Assembly (NCBI GenBank): GCA_036562565.1
Contig: DATCJY010000018.1
Location: 1 to 64,000, forward strand
DNA: 64,000 nt
DNA from: DATCJY01 sp036562565
Lineage (GTDB): Bacteria; Bacteroidota; Bacteroidia; Flavobacteriales_D; Sanyastnellaceae
Reading direction: 5' to 3'
The notes below the pieces were generated by a model. That model saw nothing but the letters and a program-made list of their open reading frames with translations. It did no database searches and was not told where the DNA came from. This document shows positions 52,904 to 61,908 of the stretch, in pieces; position 1 is the first letter of the stretch; the number at the start of each line of letters is the position of its first letter. A program made the translations under genes and the position numbers.

Positions 52904-54112
52904 TCAAACATTTTGGGCAGCAATAAATGCTGTAGTCCAAGCAGCTTGAAAATTGAATCCTCCCGTAACGGCATCTATATCCAATACTTCACCGGCAAAA
53001 TAGATACCGGGCAAGACCTTGCTTTGCATGGTGCGAAAATCCACTTCTTTAAGCGATATGCCACCGGCAGTTACAAACTCCTCTTTGAAAGTGCTTTTAC
53101 CATTCACATTGAAGAAGGAGAAACAACAAGCCTCACCTATTCTTTCTAGTTGTTTGTTAGATACATCGGCCCACTTCGTTTCGAGCAGCTTAGGATCTTT
53201 GATAAGCAATCCTTGCCATAAGCGCTGCGGAACTTTGATAGGGCTATAAGCCTTTACAAATTGTTTATGATGGTCTTGTTTCCACTCTTTGAGATAGTCC
53301 AAAATCGAATCGCGCGTAAAACGTGTATCCCAATTGATTCGGATATTAAAATTATAATCCACACCGGCCAGCTCACGAGCAGCGCGTGCGGAGAGCTTTA
53401 AGATACCTGGGCCACTCATTCCCCAATGCGTAATGAGAACCGGACCTGTCTCCATAAATTTTGTTCCCTCAATCTTTACCTCGCATTGTGCCGCGGAAAC
53501 ACCCGCTAATCCATCAATCCGCTCATCTTTTATATTGAAAGTAAACAAGGAAGGAACCGGCTTGATTATCTCATGACCTTTAGAGCCAATCAAATCATAT
53601 ATCTGAGTACTGCTACCGGTAGTAATTATAATCGCATGGAATTCTTCTTTACTTCCATCCGAAAATTCAATCTCCCAATTATCGTTTATGCGATTAAAAT
53701 TCTGCATGCCTCTTCCGGTGAAGAGTTTTACACCGACTTGGTTAGCTTCCCGTATGAAACAGTCGATAATGGTTTGGGAAGAATCAGTGATTGGAAAAAC
53801 GCGGTTATCTTCTTCTATCTTGAGTGTCACTCCACGTTGCTCCAACCAATCGAACATATCTCCCGGCTGGAATACATGAAATGGACCTAGTAATTCTTTA
53901 TGCCCCCGAGGATAGAACTTGACCAGCTCTCGCGGCTCAAAGCAAGCATGAGTCACATTGCAACGACCACCGCCACTTACTTTCACCTTGCCCAATACCT
54001 GTTTTGATTTTTCAAACAAGCATACTTCCCATTCATTATTTCGCTGAGCAACATTGATGGCGGCAAAAAAACCCGCAGCTCCACCACCGATTATTGCTAT
54101 CCTCTTCGACAT
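52904..54112 (-). CDS. HI0933/BaiN-type FAD-dependent oxidoreductase
   Basis: A 402-residue flavoprotein. The N-terminal Rossmann motif IIGGGAAGFFAAI binds FAD, VSGGGRCNVTH is the HI0933-family signature, and the C-terminal GIYFAGEVLDIDAVTGGFNFQAAWTTAF closes the FAD site. A middle beta domain (GPVLITHWGMSGPGILKLSARAAREL) is also typical. Members are widespread with mostly unknown substrates; some reduce bile-acid enones. No neighbour hints at a pathway. CATATTCG just before the ATG is a weak -7-like box. Confidence 0.88.
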   Translation of the reverse strand: MSKRIAIIGGGAAGFFAAINVAQRNNEWEVCLFEKSKQVLGKVKVSGGGRCNVTHACFEPRELVKFYPRGHKELLGPFHVFQPGDMFDWLEQRGVTLKIEEDNRVFPITDSSQTIIDCFIREANQVGVKLFTGRGMQNFNRINDNWEIEFSDGSKEEFHAIIITTGSSTQIYDLIGSKGHEIIKPVPSLFTFNIKDERIDGLAGVSAAQCEVKIEGTKFMETGPVLITHWGMSGPGILKLSARAARELAGVDYNFNIRINWDTRFTRDSILDYLKEWKQDHHKQFVKAYSPIKVPQRLWQGLLIKDPKLLETKWADVSNKQLERIGEACCFSFFNVNGKSTFKEEFVTAGGISLKEVDFRTMQSKVLPGIYFAGEVLDIDAVTGGFNFQAAWTTAFIAAQNV

Positions 54113-54573
54113 GCCGCGAATATGTCTATAAAATAAGTTTTAGCAAATAGGCAAGAATAAATGAACCGGCAACACTCAAGTCAATTGCGCTGAATCACTT
54201 ACGCAATCAAGCTTTCCGGATTTGGTGTGAACGATATAAGACAAGGTAGAAAAACTGTAATGGGTTGGCACGGGCCACCTATCAATTTTGCTCCATTGAA
54301 TTTTGAAAACGATAAAAGCATTTAAAACATAGATAGAATGCTAACAAGAGGCAATGTTAGGATGGATGTAGTCAAGCTGATTATGTTGTCCTAATCAAGG
54401 GGCATTGTTTCGGTAACATTCTATCTATCTTCTTCAAGATAAAATTATCTTAATACAGCAGGAAAATGGAAGTGTCATATAGCACTTAAACTCTGTATGG
54501 CACTCCATTTTTTCTCCCCTCCAATTCGCTTTTCCCCTAAATTTTAATTACGAAAAAATTAAAAACTAGTTAT
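54113..54573. other. 461-base noncoding region with long inverted repeat
   Basis: No gene seen. The region separates the divergent HI0933-type and porin genes. Its middle holds the imperfect hairpin at 54329-54428; the last 90 bases are AT-rich and should contain the porin promoter. No tRNA-like fold was found. Confidence 0.55.
54329..54428. repeat. Long imperfect inverted repeat (possible structured RNA or small mobile remnant)
   Basis: ATAGATAGAATG (54329-54340) is perfectly complementary to CATTCTATCTAT (54417-54428). Inside, CAATG (54352-54356) pairs with CATTG (54403-54407) and TTAGGA (54357-54362) with TCCTAA (54389-54394), giving a hairpin about 100 bases long with bulges and a 26-base loop. 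There is no T run after it, so it is not a terminator. Confidence 0.6.
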
Positions 54574-55215
54574 ATGAACAAGGTAATCACATCCCTATTC
54601 TTTGTTGCCGCAATGTTTGCTGGCACAACCGTTCTGGCTCAAAGCAATTCAGATTTCAATGATAAAGTAACGTTTGGTTTGAAAGCCGGTATCAACAGCT
54701 CTAATGTATATGACGAAAAAGGCGAAGACTTTGAAGGAGATCCTAAGATAGGTTTTGTAGCAGGTGGTTTCGTTGGTATTCCTCTTGGCGAATTCTTCGG
54801 CATCCAACCGGAAGTATTGTTCTCGCAAAAAGGGTACTCTCGTTCCGGCCGCATCTTGACTCAGGATTATGAGTTCAAGCACACTACCAATCATCTGGAT
54901 ATTCCAATCCAGCTGCAAATCCGTCCGATACCTGCACTGACAATTCTTGCAGGTCCTCAATTTTCTTATATCGTTTCAAAGAAAGATGAATTGAAAATTG
55001 GCGGCAACACTACCGGCAATGTGGAAGATTTTGACAATAAAAACCTGCGCAAAAACAGTTTGGGAGTAGTTGGCGGATTGGACATCAATATCTCTCATCT
55101 TGTAATTGGAGCGCGTGTAGGCTGGGATTTGCAAGACAACAAAGGCGATGGCACGAGCACCAACCCGAGATATAAAAACCGTTGGGTGCAGCTCACTGCC
55201 GGCATTCGCTTTTAA
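54574..55215 (+). CDS. Outer-membrane beta-barrel protein (PorT-like porin family)
   Basis: A 213-residue outer-membrane protein. A signal peptide (KVITSLFFVAAMFAGTTVLAQ) is followed by FGLKAGINSSNVYDEKGE, GFVAGGFVGIPLGEFFGIQPEVLFSQKGY, DIPIQLQIRPIPALTILAGPQFSYI and a closing WVQLTAGIRF with terminal Phe, the eight-strand barrel pattern of the Bacteroidota porin/PorT-like family. Function not defined. A second small barrel follows 40 bases downstream and is probably co-transcribed. Confidence 0.88.
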   Translation: MNKVITSLFFVAAMFAGTTVLAQSNSDFNDKVTFGLKAGINSSNVYDEKGEDFEGDPKIGFVAGGFVGIPLGEFFGIQPEVLFSQKGYSRSGRILTQDYEFKHTTNHLDIPIQLQIRPIPALTILAGPQFSYIVSKKDELKIGGNTTGNVEDFDNKNLRKNSLGVVGGLDINISHLVIGARVGWDLQDNKGDGTSTNPRYKNRWVQLTAGIRF

Positions 55216-55255
55216 ATAACTCAGGTATTTAATTCAATTTAATTTCTCCTTGATT

Positions 55256-55801
55256 ATGGTAAATAAATATGTGTTCGTACTGGTGATGTTGATTTCTGCA
55301 TCACTTGGATTGCAGGCTCAGGAACGCTATGGCAAAACTGCTAACCTTGGTGTTGGATTGGGGTATTATGGTTATTTGGGCCGCAGTGTACCGGCTTTTC
55401 ATTTCAACTATGAATTTGATGTAGCTCCGAGTTTCACACTTGCGCCCTTTGTAGGTCTTCACACCTATCGCCATGAATACCACAAAGGCAATCCCCATCA
55501 CCTCCATTACTGGTACAGACAAACAGTGATACCAATAGGTGGTAAAGCGACATACTATTTTGACCAAATTCTGGAGGCAGGAAAAGATTGGGATTTCTAC
55601 TTGGCCGGCTCCTTGGGTTTTGCTGTTATCCGCACAACTTGGAGCAGCAACTATCCGGGTGATCGCACCATTCACGGTGGCCCTAGTAACCTCTATTGGG
55701 ATGCACACATTGGTGCTGAATATCACATCAATAGCAAGGTGGGATTATTTCTGGACCTCTCCACCGGTGTATCAACTTTTGGAATCGCTATTCACAATTG
55801 A
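55256..55801 (+). CDS. Putative small outer-membrane barrel protein
   Basis: A 181-residue exported protein with a signal peptide (YVFVLVMLISASLGLQAQ) and alternating strands (GVGLGYYGYLGRSVPAFHFNY; FTLAPFVGLHTYRHEY; FYLAGSLGFAVI; YHINSKVGLFLDLSTG). The composition fits an eight-strand outer-membrane barrel, though it ends without the usual terminal Phe. A His-rich stretch (HEYHKGNPHHLHYW) in the middle could bind metal or heme; this is speculative. ATG 55256 is used instead of TTG 55250. Ends before a bidirectional terminator. Confidence 0.72.
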   Translation: MVNKYVFVLVMLISASLGLQAQERYGKTANLGVGLGYYGYLGRSVPAFHFNYEFDVAPSFTLAPFVGLHTYRHEYHKGNPHHLHYWYRQTVIPIGGKATYYFDQILEAGKDWDFYLAGSLGFAVIRTTWSSNYPGDRTIHGGPSNLYWDAHIGAEYHINSKVGLFLDLSTGVSTFGIAIHN

Positions 55802-55814
55802 CCATAAACGTGAT

Positions 55815-55852
55815 AAAAAGGCCTCCCTTCTCATCGAAGCGGAGGCCTTTTT
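55815..55852. terminator. Bidirectional intrinsic terminator
   Basis: AAAAAGGCCTCC (55815-55826) pairs with GGAGGCCTTTTT (55841-55852) and an inner CTTC/GAAG extension. It lies between the convergent barrel and acetyltransferase genes and has T runs on both exits. Confidence 0.88.
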
Positions 55853-55856
55853 AATT

Positions 55857-56534
55857 TCATTCCTCTGAGTTCAATTGACGGAATGTTGCGATATCAAGAA
55901 AAGCATCTTTATTTTTCTTCAGCCATTCAATATCTTTTTCCCACCAACGTGATTTCATGAGGAGCTCTATGGTTTCATCATCAAAACGGTACCGTATAAG
56001 TTTTGCCGGTACACCTCCAACGATGGTATAAGGTTCTACATCTTTCGTTACAACCGAACCGGCAGCAACAATGGCTCCATCACCAATCTTTACTCCGGTC
56101 TTTACCACCGCTCTTGCTCCTATCCAAACATCATTGCCAATCTCTGTAGTTGGAAATTCATCGAATAATTCCTTTTCCACAATTACAGGATTGGATTGTC
56201 CACGCATCGAGTAAAAGATTGGATGTGTAGATACAAATTGCTTGGAAGGATGTTCGCCTAAACCAATGAGTACCTGTGGACCAATGCTAGTAAAGCTTCC
56301 AACATTAGCCGAATACACTTGTGATTCCCTTCCTACATAGGTGTATGAACCGAACCTTGCATCCCGTACACGGGCAAACTTGTAGATTGTATTGTAATGA
56401 CTGAACTGTGTGCGTGTGATTTCACACAAATATTCCATGCGCAGGTGTCTACCTGCATACTTGAACTTGTACATCAACCACTTCAACACCCATCTGAGCC
56501 AAACTGTAATTGGATTCTTTACAACTATCTCCAT
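55857..56534 (-). CDS. CatB-like O-acetyltransferase (left-handed beta-helix)
   Basis: A 225-residue hexapeptide-repeat acetyltransferase using acetyl-CoA. The coils are visible as SYTYVGRESQVYSANVGSF, IGNDVWIGARAVVKTGVKIG and DGAIVAAGSVVTKDVEPYTIVGGVPAK, with the catalytic loop histidine in GLGEHPSKQ. CatB/xenobiotic-type members O-acetylate antibiotics or, in glycan clusters like this, sugars of a surface polysaccharide; the latter is more likely here. It starts 3 bases after the MptE-like gene, indicating an operon. Confidence 0.88.
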   Translation of the reverse strand: MEIVVKNPITVWLRWVLKWLMYKFKYAGRHLRMEYLCEITRTQFSHYNTIYKFARVRDARFGSYTYVGRESQVYSANVGSFTSIGPQVLIGLGEHPSKQFVSTHPIFYSMRGQSNPVIVEKELFDEFPTTEIGNDVWIGARAVVKTGVKIGDGAIVAAGSVVTKDVEPYTIVGGVPAKLIRYRFDDETIELLMKSRWWEKDIEWLKKNKDAFLDIATFRQLNSEE

Positions 56535-56537
56535 GGT

Positions 56538-57404
56538 TTAGATTTTAATTCGTTTAAATGCATCAATAAATGAAAACTCAGATGCATTGCTTATCTGTAC
56601 ACCGCGTGATTGTGCATAGCGCTGAACATTGAAGTATCCAGCAAATACCTTGGCCCATGCGATAAAAATTTCATCCATTCGAAACACTTCTTTAGAGTGT
56701 GTGAGTTTATAAAAAGGCACATAGGTCATTGTTTCCACATTCTCATTGAAATGCACTTGGCGCACACTCACCACATTGTCTTCTGTCACGTGCAGTTGTT
56801 CATGCCAATTGTGGTCGGCCCCGAAGAGTTCAATTTCTTTATACCCCAATTGCACAGCCATAAATGTCGCTGCAACCAATACATTTTGGCATTGAGGCAT
56901 AGCCCATCCCATCTTGTAGAGGAAATGGCCTACACTTTCAAAGCCTTTATAAACGGTGTAATTAAAGTAATGGACATGTATGAATTTATTCTCCGCAATT
57001 CGTTCCATTATGGGAGAATTGCGACTTTCAAACGGGATAAACAAGTTCATCGGCCAAGCAGTGCGCACCAACATCGGTTCCCAAGTTTTCATGATGGTGG
57101 GATGATTGGTGAGCCAAAAAGCCGGGTCTAAAATGACATAGTGTTTCGGCTTCAGTTCAAGGAACTCTTCGGTTGCCGCAAAGGCATTGACGGCTATATG
57201 ATCATGCTGCAGCATATAGCTCTGGTGTTTTTGCAGGGACACCTTCAAAGAAGGCCCTGTGCCCAACACAAGACACTTGTTTTGCTTTACTTCAGGTAAA
57301 CGAACATGGAACTTAGACTTCCACAATACTTTGGCCAATGACAATCCGGTGCCAATGCAGTTAGAAACAAATTCAGTGGTTCGTTTGTAAATCCCTTCTG
57401 TCAT
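56538..57404 (-). CDS. MptE-like (DUF115) glycan-cluster protein
   Basis: A 288-residue protein with a Rossmann-like opening NKCLVLGTGPSLKVSLQKH and later a GYKEIELFGADHNWHEQ segment, the outline of the 6-hydroxymethylpterin diphosphokinase MptE-like/DUF115 family. In bacteria this fold is found in flagellin-glycosylation (Maf) and polysaccharide clusters rather than pterin synthesis, so transfer or activation of a sugar is the better guess. The start at 57404 is preferred; upstream in-frame codons overlap the divergent GT2 gene and look like its shadow. Forms an operon with the CatB-like gene. Confidence 0.72.
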   Translation of the reverse strand: MTEGIYKRTTEFVSNCIGTGLSLAKVLWKSKFHVRLPEVKQNKCLVLGTGPSLKVSLQKHQSYMLQHDHIAVNAFAATEEFLELKPKHYVILDPAFWLTNHPTIMKTWEPMLVRTAWPMNLFIPFESRNSPIMERIAENKFIHVHYFNYTVYKGFESVGHFLYKMGWAMPQCQNVLVAATFMAVQLGYKEIELFGADHNWHEQLHVTEDNVVSVRQVHFNENVETMTYVPFYKLTHSKEVFRMDEIFIAWAKVFAGYFNVQRYAQSRGVQISNASEFSFIDAFKRIKI

Positions 57405-57470
57405 ATTGCGTAAAAGTATTGGTAGCACACCGTTTATATGTACTCTTGCAGCAAGATATTCAACGCTCAT

Positions 57471-58223
57471 ATGTCGAATACGCCCAAAGTCAGTATCATC
57501 ACCGTAGTCTATAATGCAGAATTGCTCATCGAGCGCACGCTCAGGAGCATTCTTCAACAAACATATCAGAACCTTGAATGCGTTATTGTAGATGGCCTCT
57601 CTACCGATGCGACACTGGAACGAGTGGCGGCATTCAACGACCCTCGCATCCATGTACACTCTGAACGCGACAAAGGAATTTATGATGCGATGAACAAAGG
57701 ACAGCAACGCGCTACGGGCGAATACATTATGTTCATCAATGCCGGAGATGAACTTTATGACCACAATACAATAGCGATGATGTTGGCAACCGCCCCTCAT
57801 GCGGATGTCTATTACGGCAACACAGCCGTTGTGAATGATGCCGGTGAAATTTTGGGGGAACGCAGGTTGTCTCCTCCGAAACAGTTGAACTGGCGCAGCT
57901 TGCGCTATGGCATGTGTGTATCGCATCAGTCCATCATGGCGCGCAGGTCATTGGCTCCTGACTACAATCTGAAATACAAAATCAGTGCAGACATCGATTG
58001 GACCATCCGCTTATTGAAGAATGCCAACCATGTGGTGAATTGTCATCAATTCGTTTCCAAATTTCTTGAAGGTGGGGTTTCTACTTCCCGCAGGAAGCAA
58101 GGACTGAAAGAGCGTTTTCAAATCATGATGGAACACTTTGGCATTGTTACCACCATCATGAGTCATGTCTATATCTGCTTCCGCTATGTGGGACATCTCT
58201 TTACAAAGCGCACCATGACTTAA
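57471..58223 (+). CDS. GT2-family glycosyltransferase
   Basis: A 250-residue inverting GT-A glycosyltransferase. KVSIITVVYNAELLIERTLRSIL opens the nucleotide-binding fold, VIVDGLSTDATLE and DKGIYDAMNKGQQRATGEYIMFINAGDEL supply the metal-binding acidic motif, and KISADIDWTIRLL the catalytic-base region (ADxDW pattern). It resembles WcaA-like enzymes of capsule synthesis. ATG 57471 is preferred over 57438 because the fold begins at once. Divergent from the MptE-like gene by 66 bases and convergent with DUF2147. Confidence 0.88.
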   Translation: MSNTPKVSIITVVYNAELLIERTLRSILQQTYQNLECVIVDGLSTDATLERVAAFNDPRIHVHSERDKGIYDAMNKGQQRATGEYIMFINAGDELYDHNTIAMMLATAPHADVYYGNTAVVNDAGEILGERRLSPPKQLNWRSLRYGMCVSHQSIMARRSLAPDYNLKYKISADIDWTIRLLKNANHVVNCHQFVSKFLEGGVSTSRRKQGLKERFQIMMEHFGIVTTIMSHVYICFRYVGHLFTKRTMT

Positions 58224-58225
58224 TG

Positions 58226-58651
58226 CTATTGCAGGCGGTGCCATGTTTGGGTGCGATATAGGAATCCCCAATAACCACGCACTTGCAATTTGTGCTTGTC
58301 GTTGGGATCGAGCCACATTTCGCAATTATAGACCTTGCCTTTCTTAGGGTCACAGATGGAACCGTTCTTATAAAACCCATCAACCAACTCCATATCGCGC
58401 ATGATGACCATGCCTTTAACCGGCTTGTTCTTGCGGTCATCGGTACACTTCACGCATAAAGGCTCCGGGTCCTCACCGGGTTCCCTGTACAACTCTATGA
58501 TGCGACCATAGAGCTTACCGGTCTGCTCATATATCTCCACAATGGAGCGCGCTTTACCAGTTTCATCATCCATCGTTTTCCATTTGCCCACAATTTGAGC
58601 AGGTAGCGCAAGCGATGCAAAAAGCGCGATGAGCAGAGAGAAGTATTTCAT
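58226..58651 (-). CDS. DUF2147 secreted protein
   Basis: A 141-residue exported beta-barrel-like protein. A signal peptide (KYFSLLIALFASLALPAQ) precedes IVGKWKTMDDETGKARSIVEIYE, CVKCTDDRKNKPVKGM and a GYWGFLYRTQTWHR ending, the DUF2147 signature (lipocalin-like small barrels). Function unknown. The ATG overlaps the stop of the YihY-family gene by four bases, so translation is coupled. It is the last gene of a long minus-strand run. Confidence 0.9.
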   Translation of the reverse strand: MKYFSLLIALFASLALPAQIVGKWKTMDDETGKARSIVEIYEQTGKLYGRIIELYREPGEDPEPLCVKCTDDRKNKPVKGMVIMRDMELVDGFYKNGSICDPKKGKVYNCEMWLDPNDKHKLQVRGYWGFLYRTQTWHRLQ

Positions 58652-59646
58652 GATTTTTCTTCTTTGAATGAGTTTTTGATTGGAGGCTCCGGAGGTGGTG
58701 GTGGTGGCGGAATACTCTTCTTCGCTTTGCGAATGCTCACGTTGAGATCATATCCCATCAGCACAATCATACAGTTGAAGTTCAACCATATCAATAAAAC
58801 CATCAACGTTCCAAGAGAGCCATAGAGTTTGTTATATGTAGCAAAATTGTTTACGAAGTATGCAAATCCTATGGATGTAATAACGAACACAAAGGTTGCC
58901 AAGGTGGCCCCTACGTTAAAAAAGCGCCATCTGCGCCATCTCTTGCCCAAGCCTACGTTATACAATGTACTGATGATGGAATATATCAGAAACACCGAAA
59001 TCATCCACTTGGCAATATTAAGCAATGGGATAAATCCAGCATCTCCTATGATGCCCAGATCATGCAAGTAATTGAAGACATAACCACTGAAAGCCATGAT
59101 ACTGACGGCAACAACCAACAATAATCCTAAGATGAAAATGAGAATGATACTGGCAATGCGCATAATAAAGGCGTTGCCCTTTTCCTCAGAGAAATAACTA
59201 CCGCTGAAACCAATCAACACGGCATTGATACTGTTGGAAGCATAATAAATCACCAATACAAAACCCAATGACAGCAAGGTGCTGTGTTTGGTATTGATAA
59301 GGTCATTGAGTGTGGATTCAAACAATGAGAAGGTATCTCCCGGAAAGAAACCGCGAATGCTATCAAACAGTGATTGCTGAAAATTGGGAATGGGGATATA
59401 AGGTATCAGTGACAACAACAAGATGATACCCGGAAAAAATGCAAGAAACAATCGGAAAGAAATGGCAGAGGCACGAGTAGCCACTTGCCCTTTCATAAGC
59501 GCTTCAATAAAGAAGCGCGATACCTGATAAAGTGACAGACCTTGCATTCCAGGAGGTTTCACACTCTCCAGAAAAGCAATCGTCTTGCGCACCGGCCAAA
59601 GGCGCATCACTACATCCGTACGTTTCTTTACTGACTTCTGCTCCAC
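58648..59646 (-). CDS. YihY/BrkB-family membrane protein with poly-proline tail
   Basis: A 332-residue inner-membrane protein with six helices. The family core ATRASAISFRLFLAFFPGIILLLSLIPY, FVLVIYYASNSINAVLIGFS and LGTLMVLLIWLNFNCMIVLMGYDLN is plain. YihY proteins were once called ribonuclease BN; their role is undecided. The cytoplasmic C-terminus has seven prolines in a row, which would depend on EF-P for translation. GTG 59646 is the likely start; ATG 59607 is an alternative. 47 bases after nadC. Confidence 0.88.
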   Translation of the reverse strand: MEQKSVKKRTDVVMRLWPVRKTIAFLESVKPPGMQGLSLYQVSRFFIEALMKGQVATRASAISFRLFLAFFPGIILLLSLIPYIPIPNFQQSLFDSIRGFFPGDTFSLFESTLNDLINTKHSTLLSLGFVLVIYYASNSINAVLIGFSGSYFSEEKGNAFIMRIASIILIFILGLLLVVAVSIMAFSGYVFNYLHDLGIIGDAGFIPLLNIAKWMISVFLIYSIISTLYNVGLGKRWRRWRFFNVGATLATFVFVITSIGFAYFVNNFATYNKLYGSLGTLMVLLIWLNFNCMIVLMGYDLNVSIRKAKKSIPPPPPPPEPPIKNSFKEEKS

Positions 59647-59693
59647 GCTTTATTTCAAAAACTTACAAACCGTTTTTTTCAAATATGAGTCAA

Positions 59694-60542
59694 TTACATC
59701 GCTTTGAGACTCAAATCCAAACTATTGATTTGATGAGTCAAAGCTCCCATAGAGATATAATCCACTCCGCACAAGGCATACTCGCGCACATTGGCTTCTG
59801 TGATTCCGCCACTTGCCTCGGTTTCCACTCGACCATTGATAAACTGAACGGCTTCTTTCATGCGCTCTGTATCGAAGTTGTCCAACATGATGCGGAATAC
59901 TAAAGGTGATTGCAACGCTTCTTTCACTTCCTCCAGGTTGCGGGCTTCCACTTCTACTTTCAACTTCTTGCCCGTTGCCTCCAGATAGTTCTTCACATTC
60001 TCCAATGCAGCAGTAATACCACCCGAAAAATCTGCATGATTGTCCTTTATCATAATCATATCATAAAGGCCAAAGCGGTGATTGACACCGCCACCAATCT
60101 TAACGGCCAACTTCTCGAAGTAACGAAAGCCCGGAGTTGTCTTGCGTGTATCGAGTAGTTTGCACTTGGTATCTTCAATGAGGCTTTGAATGCGATGCGT
60201 CTTGGTAGCAATGCCGGACATACGCTGCATAATATTGAGAGCAAGACGTTCACCAATGGTAATGCTGCGAGCCGAGCCACTCAGATAGAAAGCTATATCT
60301 CCCGGTTTTATCTGAGCTCCGTCATCCAACACTTTTTCAAAAACCAATGACGGATCCACAGCGCGAAACACTTCGCGTGCTATATCCACTCCGGCCAAAA
60401 TGCCTGCTTCTTTTACCAGAAGGCGAGCTTTGCCTGTTGCTTCCTTAGGAATGGTAGAGAGTGTAGTATGGTCTCCATCGCCCAAGTCCTCAGCCAATGC
60501 CGATTGGATGAATTTTTCGATATAGTCTTTAGAGTATTCCAT
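59694..60542 (-). CDS. nadC: Carboxylating nicotinate-nucleotide diphosphorylase
   Basis: A 282-residue cytoplasmic enzyme forming nicotinate mononucleotide, CO2 and diphosphate from quinolinate and PRPP in de novo NAD synthesis. Diagnostic motifs are LAEDLGDGDHTT, ERLALNIMQRMSGIAT, LDTRKTTPGFRYFEKLAVKIGGGVNHRFGLYDMIMIKDNH and the closing VETEASGGI and GVDYISMGALTH. Length is normal. It lies 25 bases after the O-antigen ligase-like gene; no nadA or nadB is near, so its place here is probably incidental co-transcription. Confidence 0.97.
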   Translation of the reverse strand: MEYSKDYIEKFIQSALAEDLGDGDHTTLSTIPKEATGKARLLVKEAGILAGVDIAREVFRAVDPSLVFEKVLDDGAQIKPGDIAFYLSGSARSITIGERLALNIMQRMSGIATKTHRIQSLIEDTKCKLLDTRKTTPGFRYFEKLAVKIGGGVNHRFGLYDMIMIKDNHADFSGGITAALENVKNYLEATGKKLKVEVEARNLEEVKEALQSPLVFRIMLDNFDTERMKEAVQFINGRVETEASGGITEANVREYALCGVDYISMGALTHQINSLDLSLKAM

Positions 60543-60567
60543 GTCAATGTTTTTTTAAGAATGAATT

Positions 60568-61869
60568 TTAAGGAGTTAGTACCGCAGGTTGGCCATCACC
60601 GTTCAGTGTATTAGCCCTTTCCTCCTCTGCGGCTGCATTGCTTCTAAGCACTCCCCTATTCCTCAGAGAAGTGAAATAATACAACCAGATAAAGAACGGC
60701 AATCCATTGATGAAATAGTGTCCTTGGCGCAGCAAGTACAGCACGATAACCATCAAACAAGAGTTGGAGATTACCCAGAACTCAGGCTGAGCGGAGCGTT
60801 TCTTGGACAACCAATGACGAAACAAGAACACTATCATGATGGTAAGACCATATAGTCCTGTCTCCGACATCAAGCGCAAAAACATAGAGTTAGCATCAGC
60901 TCTATTGAATTCAAGCTGCACGGCTCCTTCTACATTGGTAAGGGAGTATTTATCAAATGCAATGCTATGAGAGCCAAGTCCTGTTCCGAACAACGGATTG
61001 CGTTTGAAGTTTTCCCAAGCTACGTGATTGTTGTTATACAACACGAAACTACTTCCATGCACATCGTAGCTGTAAATATTCTCTGAAGTATAAATATCAA
61101 TGGTACTGTCCCAACGAATTCTGAAATCCGGTACATTCTCATAAGCCCAGTTAGCAGACAATATGATGATAGGAATGAAGAAAAGCGAATAGCGAATTAC
61201 GCCATAGTTAATCATTAGGAAGACAATGGATAGCATAACACCGATATATGCAACTCCGGAGGAGGTGAGTATATAAGTGATGATGATGAGTGCACTCATG
61301 AGCTTAGAAATGTAAATCGGTTTTCTAGATATCCAATTGTATAAGCTCGTAAAGAAAGCCGGAGCCATTGTTGCACCATAATAGGCCGGTTCGGAAAACA
61401 CCGAATTCAATCGCATTCCGAAACCTCCGGTTACCACTCCCCATTTATTAAAGAGCCATCCGTAATTATATCCTCGTACAAAACCCACTTGAAACGATAC
61501 GAACTGAACGAATCCAATGATGGCGACAATTACAGCCGCTTTCATGTATAACCTGTAAATCTGAGTTACATCAAATTGATAATCCTGCAGGACCCAGTAA
61601 TAGAATACCATACATGCCAGATAACCAATAAAGATTTTAAAAAACAGCATATAGGTATTGAACTCCAGCGTTACATATACTAAACCAATGAGCAACAAGG
61701 GTAAAAACAAAAACACCGGCAATCTCGGTATTCCGAAACGCATCAAATAAAACGGTGTAAAAATCAGGTATATCACATAGGCCCAATAAACCTCAAATGG
61801 TTCTTTGAGTAGCAAAGCTGAGTAAGCAAAAATGCTTCCTATGAGTAATACATTCTTAATGCGTTGCAT
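60568..61869 (-). CDS. O-antigen ligase/polymerase-like membrane protein
   Basis: A 433-residue inner-membrane protein with about eleven hydrophobic segments and one large periplasmic loop (roughly residues 250-330). The loop holds NPLFGTGLGSHSIAFDKY and RADANSMFLRLMSETGLYGL, the pattern of the Wzy_C/O-antigen ligase superfamily that polymerises or transfers undecaprenol-linked glycans. Ligase and polymerase cannot be separated by eye. Flanked upstream by two GT4 transferases on the same strand (39-base gap), it fits a surface polysaccharide operon. Confidence 0.82.
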   Translation of the reverse strand: MQRIKNVLLIGSIFAYSALLLKEPFEVYWAYVIYLIFTPFYLMRFGIPRLPVFLFLPLLLIGLVYVTLEFNTYMLFFKIFIGYLACMVFYYWVLQDYQFDVTQIYRLYMKAAVIVAIIGFVQFVSFQVGFVRGYNYGWLFNKWGVVTGGFGMRLNSVFSEPAYYGATMAPAFFTSLYNWISRKPIYISKLMSALIIITYILTSSGVAYIGVMLSIVFLMINYGVIRYSLFFIPIIILSANWAYENVPDFRIRWDSTIDIYTSENIYSYDVHGSSFVLYNNNHVAWENFKRNPLFGTGLGSHSIAFDKYSLTNVEGAVQLEFNRADANSMFLRLMSETGLYGLTIMIVFLFRHWLSKKRSAQPEFWVISNSCLMVIVLYLLRQGHYFINGLPFFIWLYYFTSLRNRGVLRSNAAAEEERANTLNGDGQPAVLTP

Positions 61870-61908
61870 AACTATGGTACCTGCGGCTACAGCCGTGCTT
61901 CTCTTAAT

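Noticed and set aside
57405..57926. N-terminal extension of the MptE-like protein to a 462-residue product
   Set aside because: The added codons lie opposite the GT2 gene whose sequence is clearly coding; the extension has no coherent fold.
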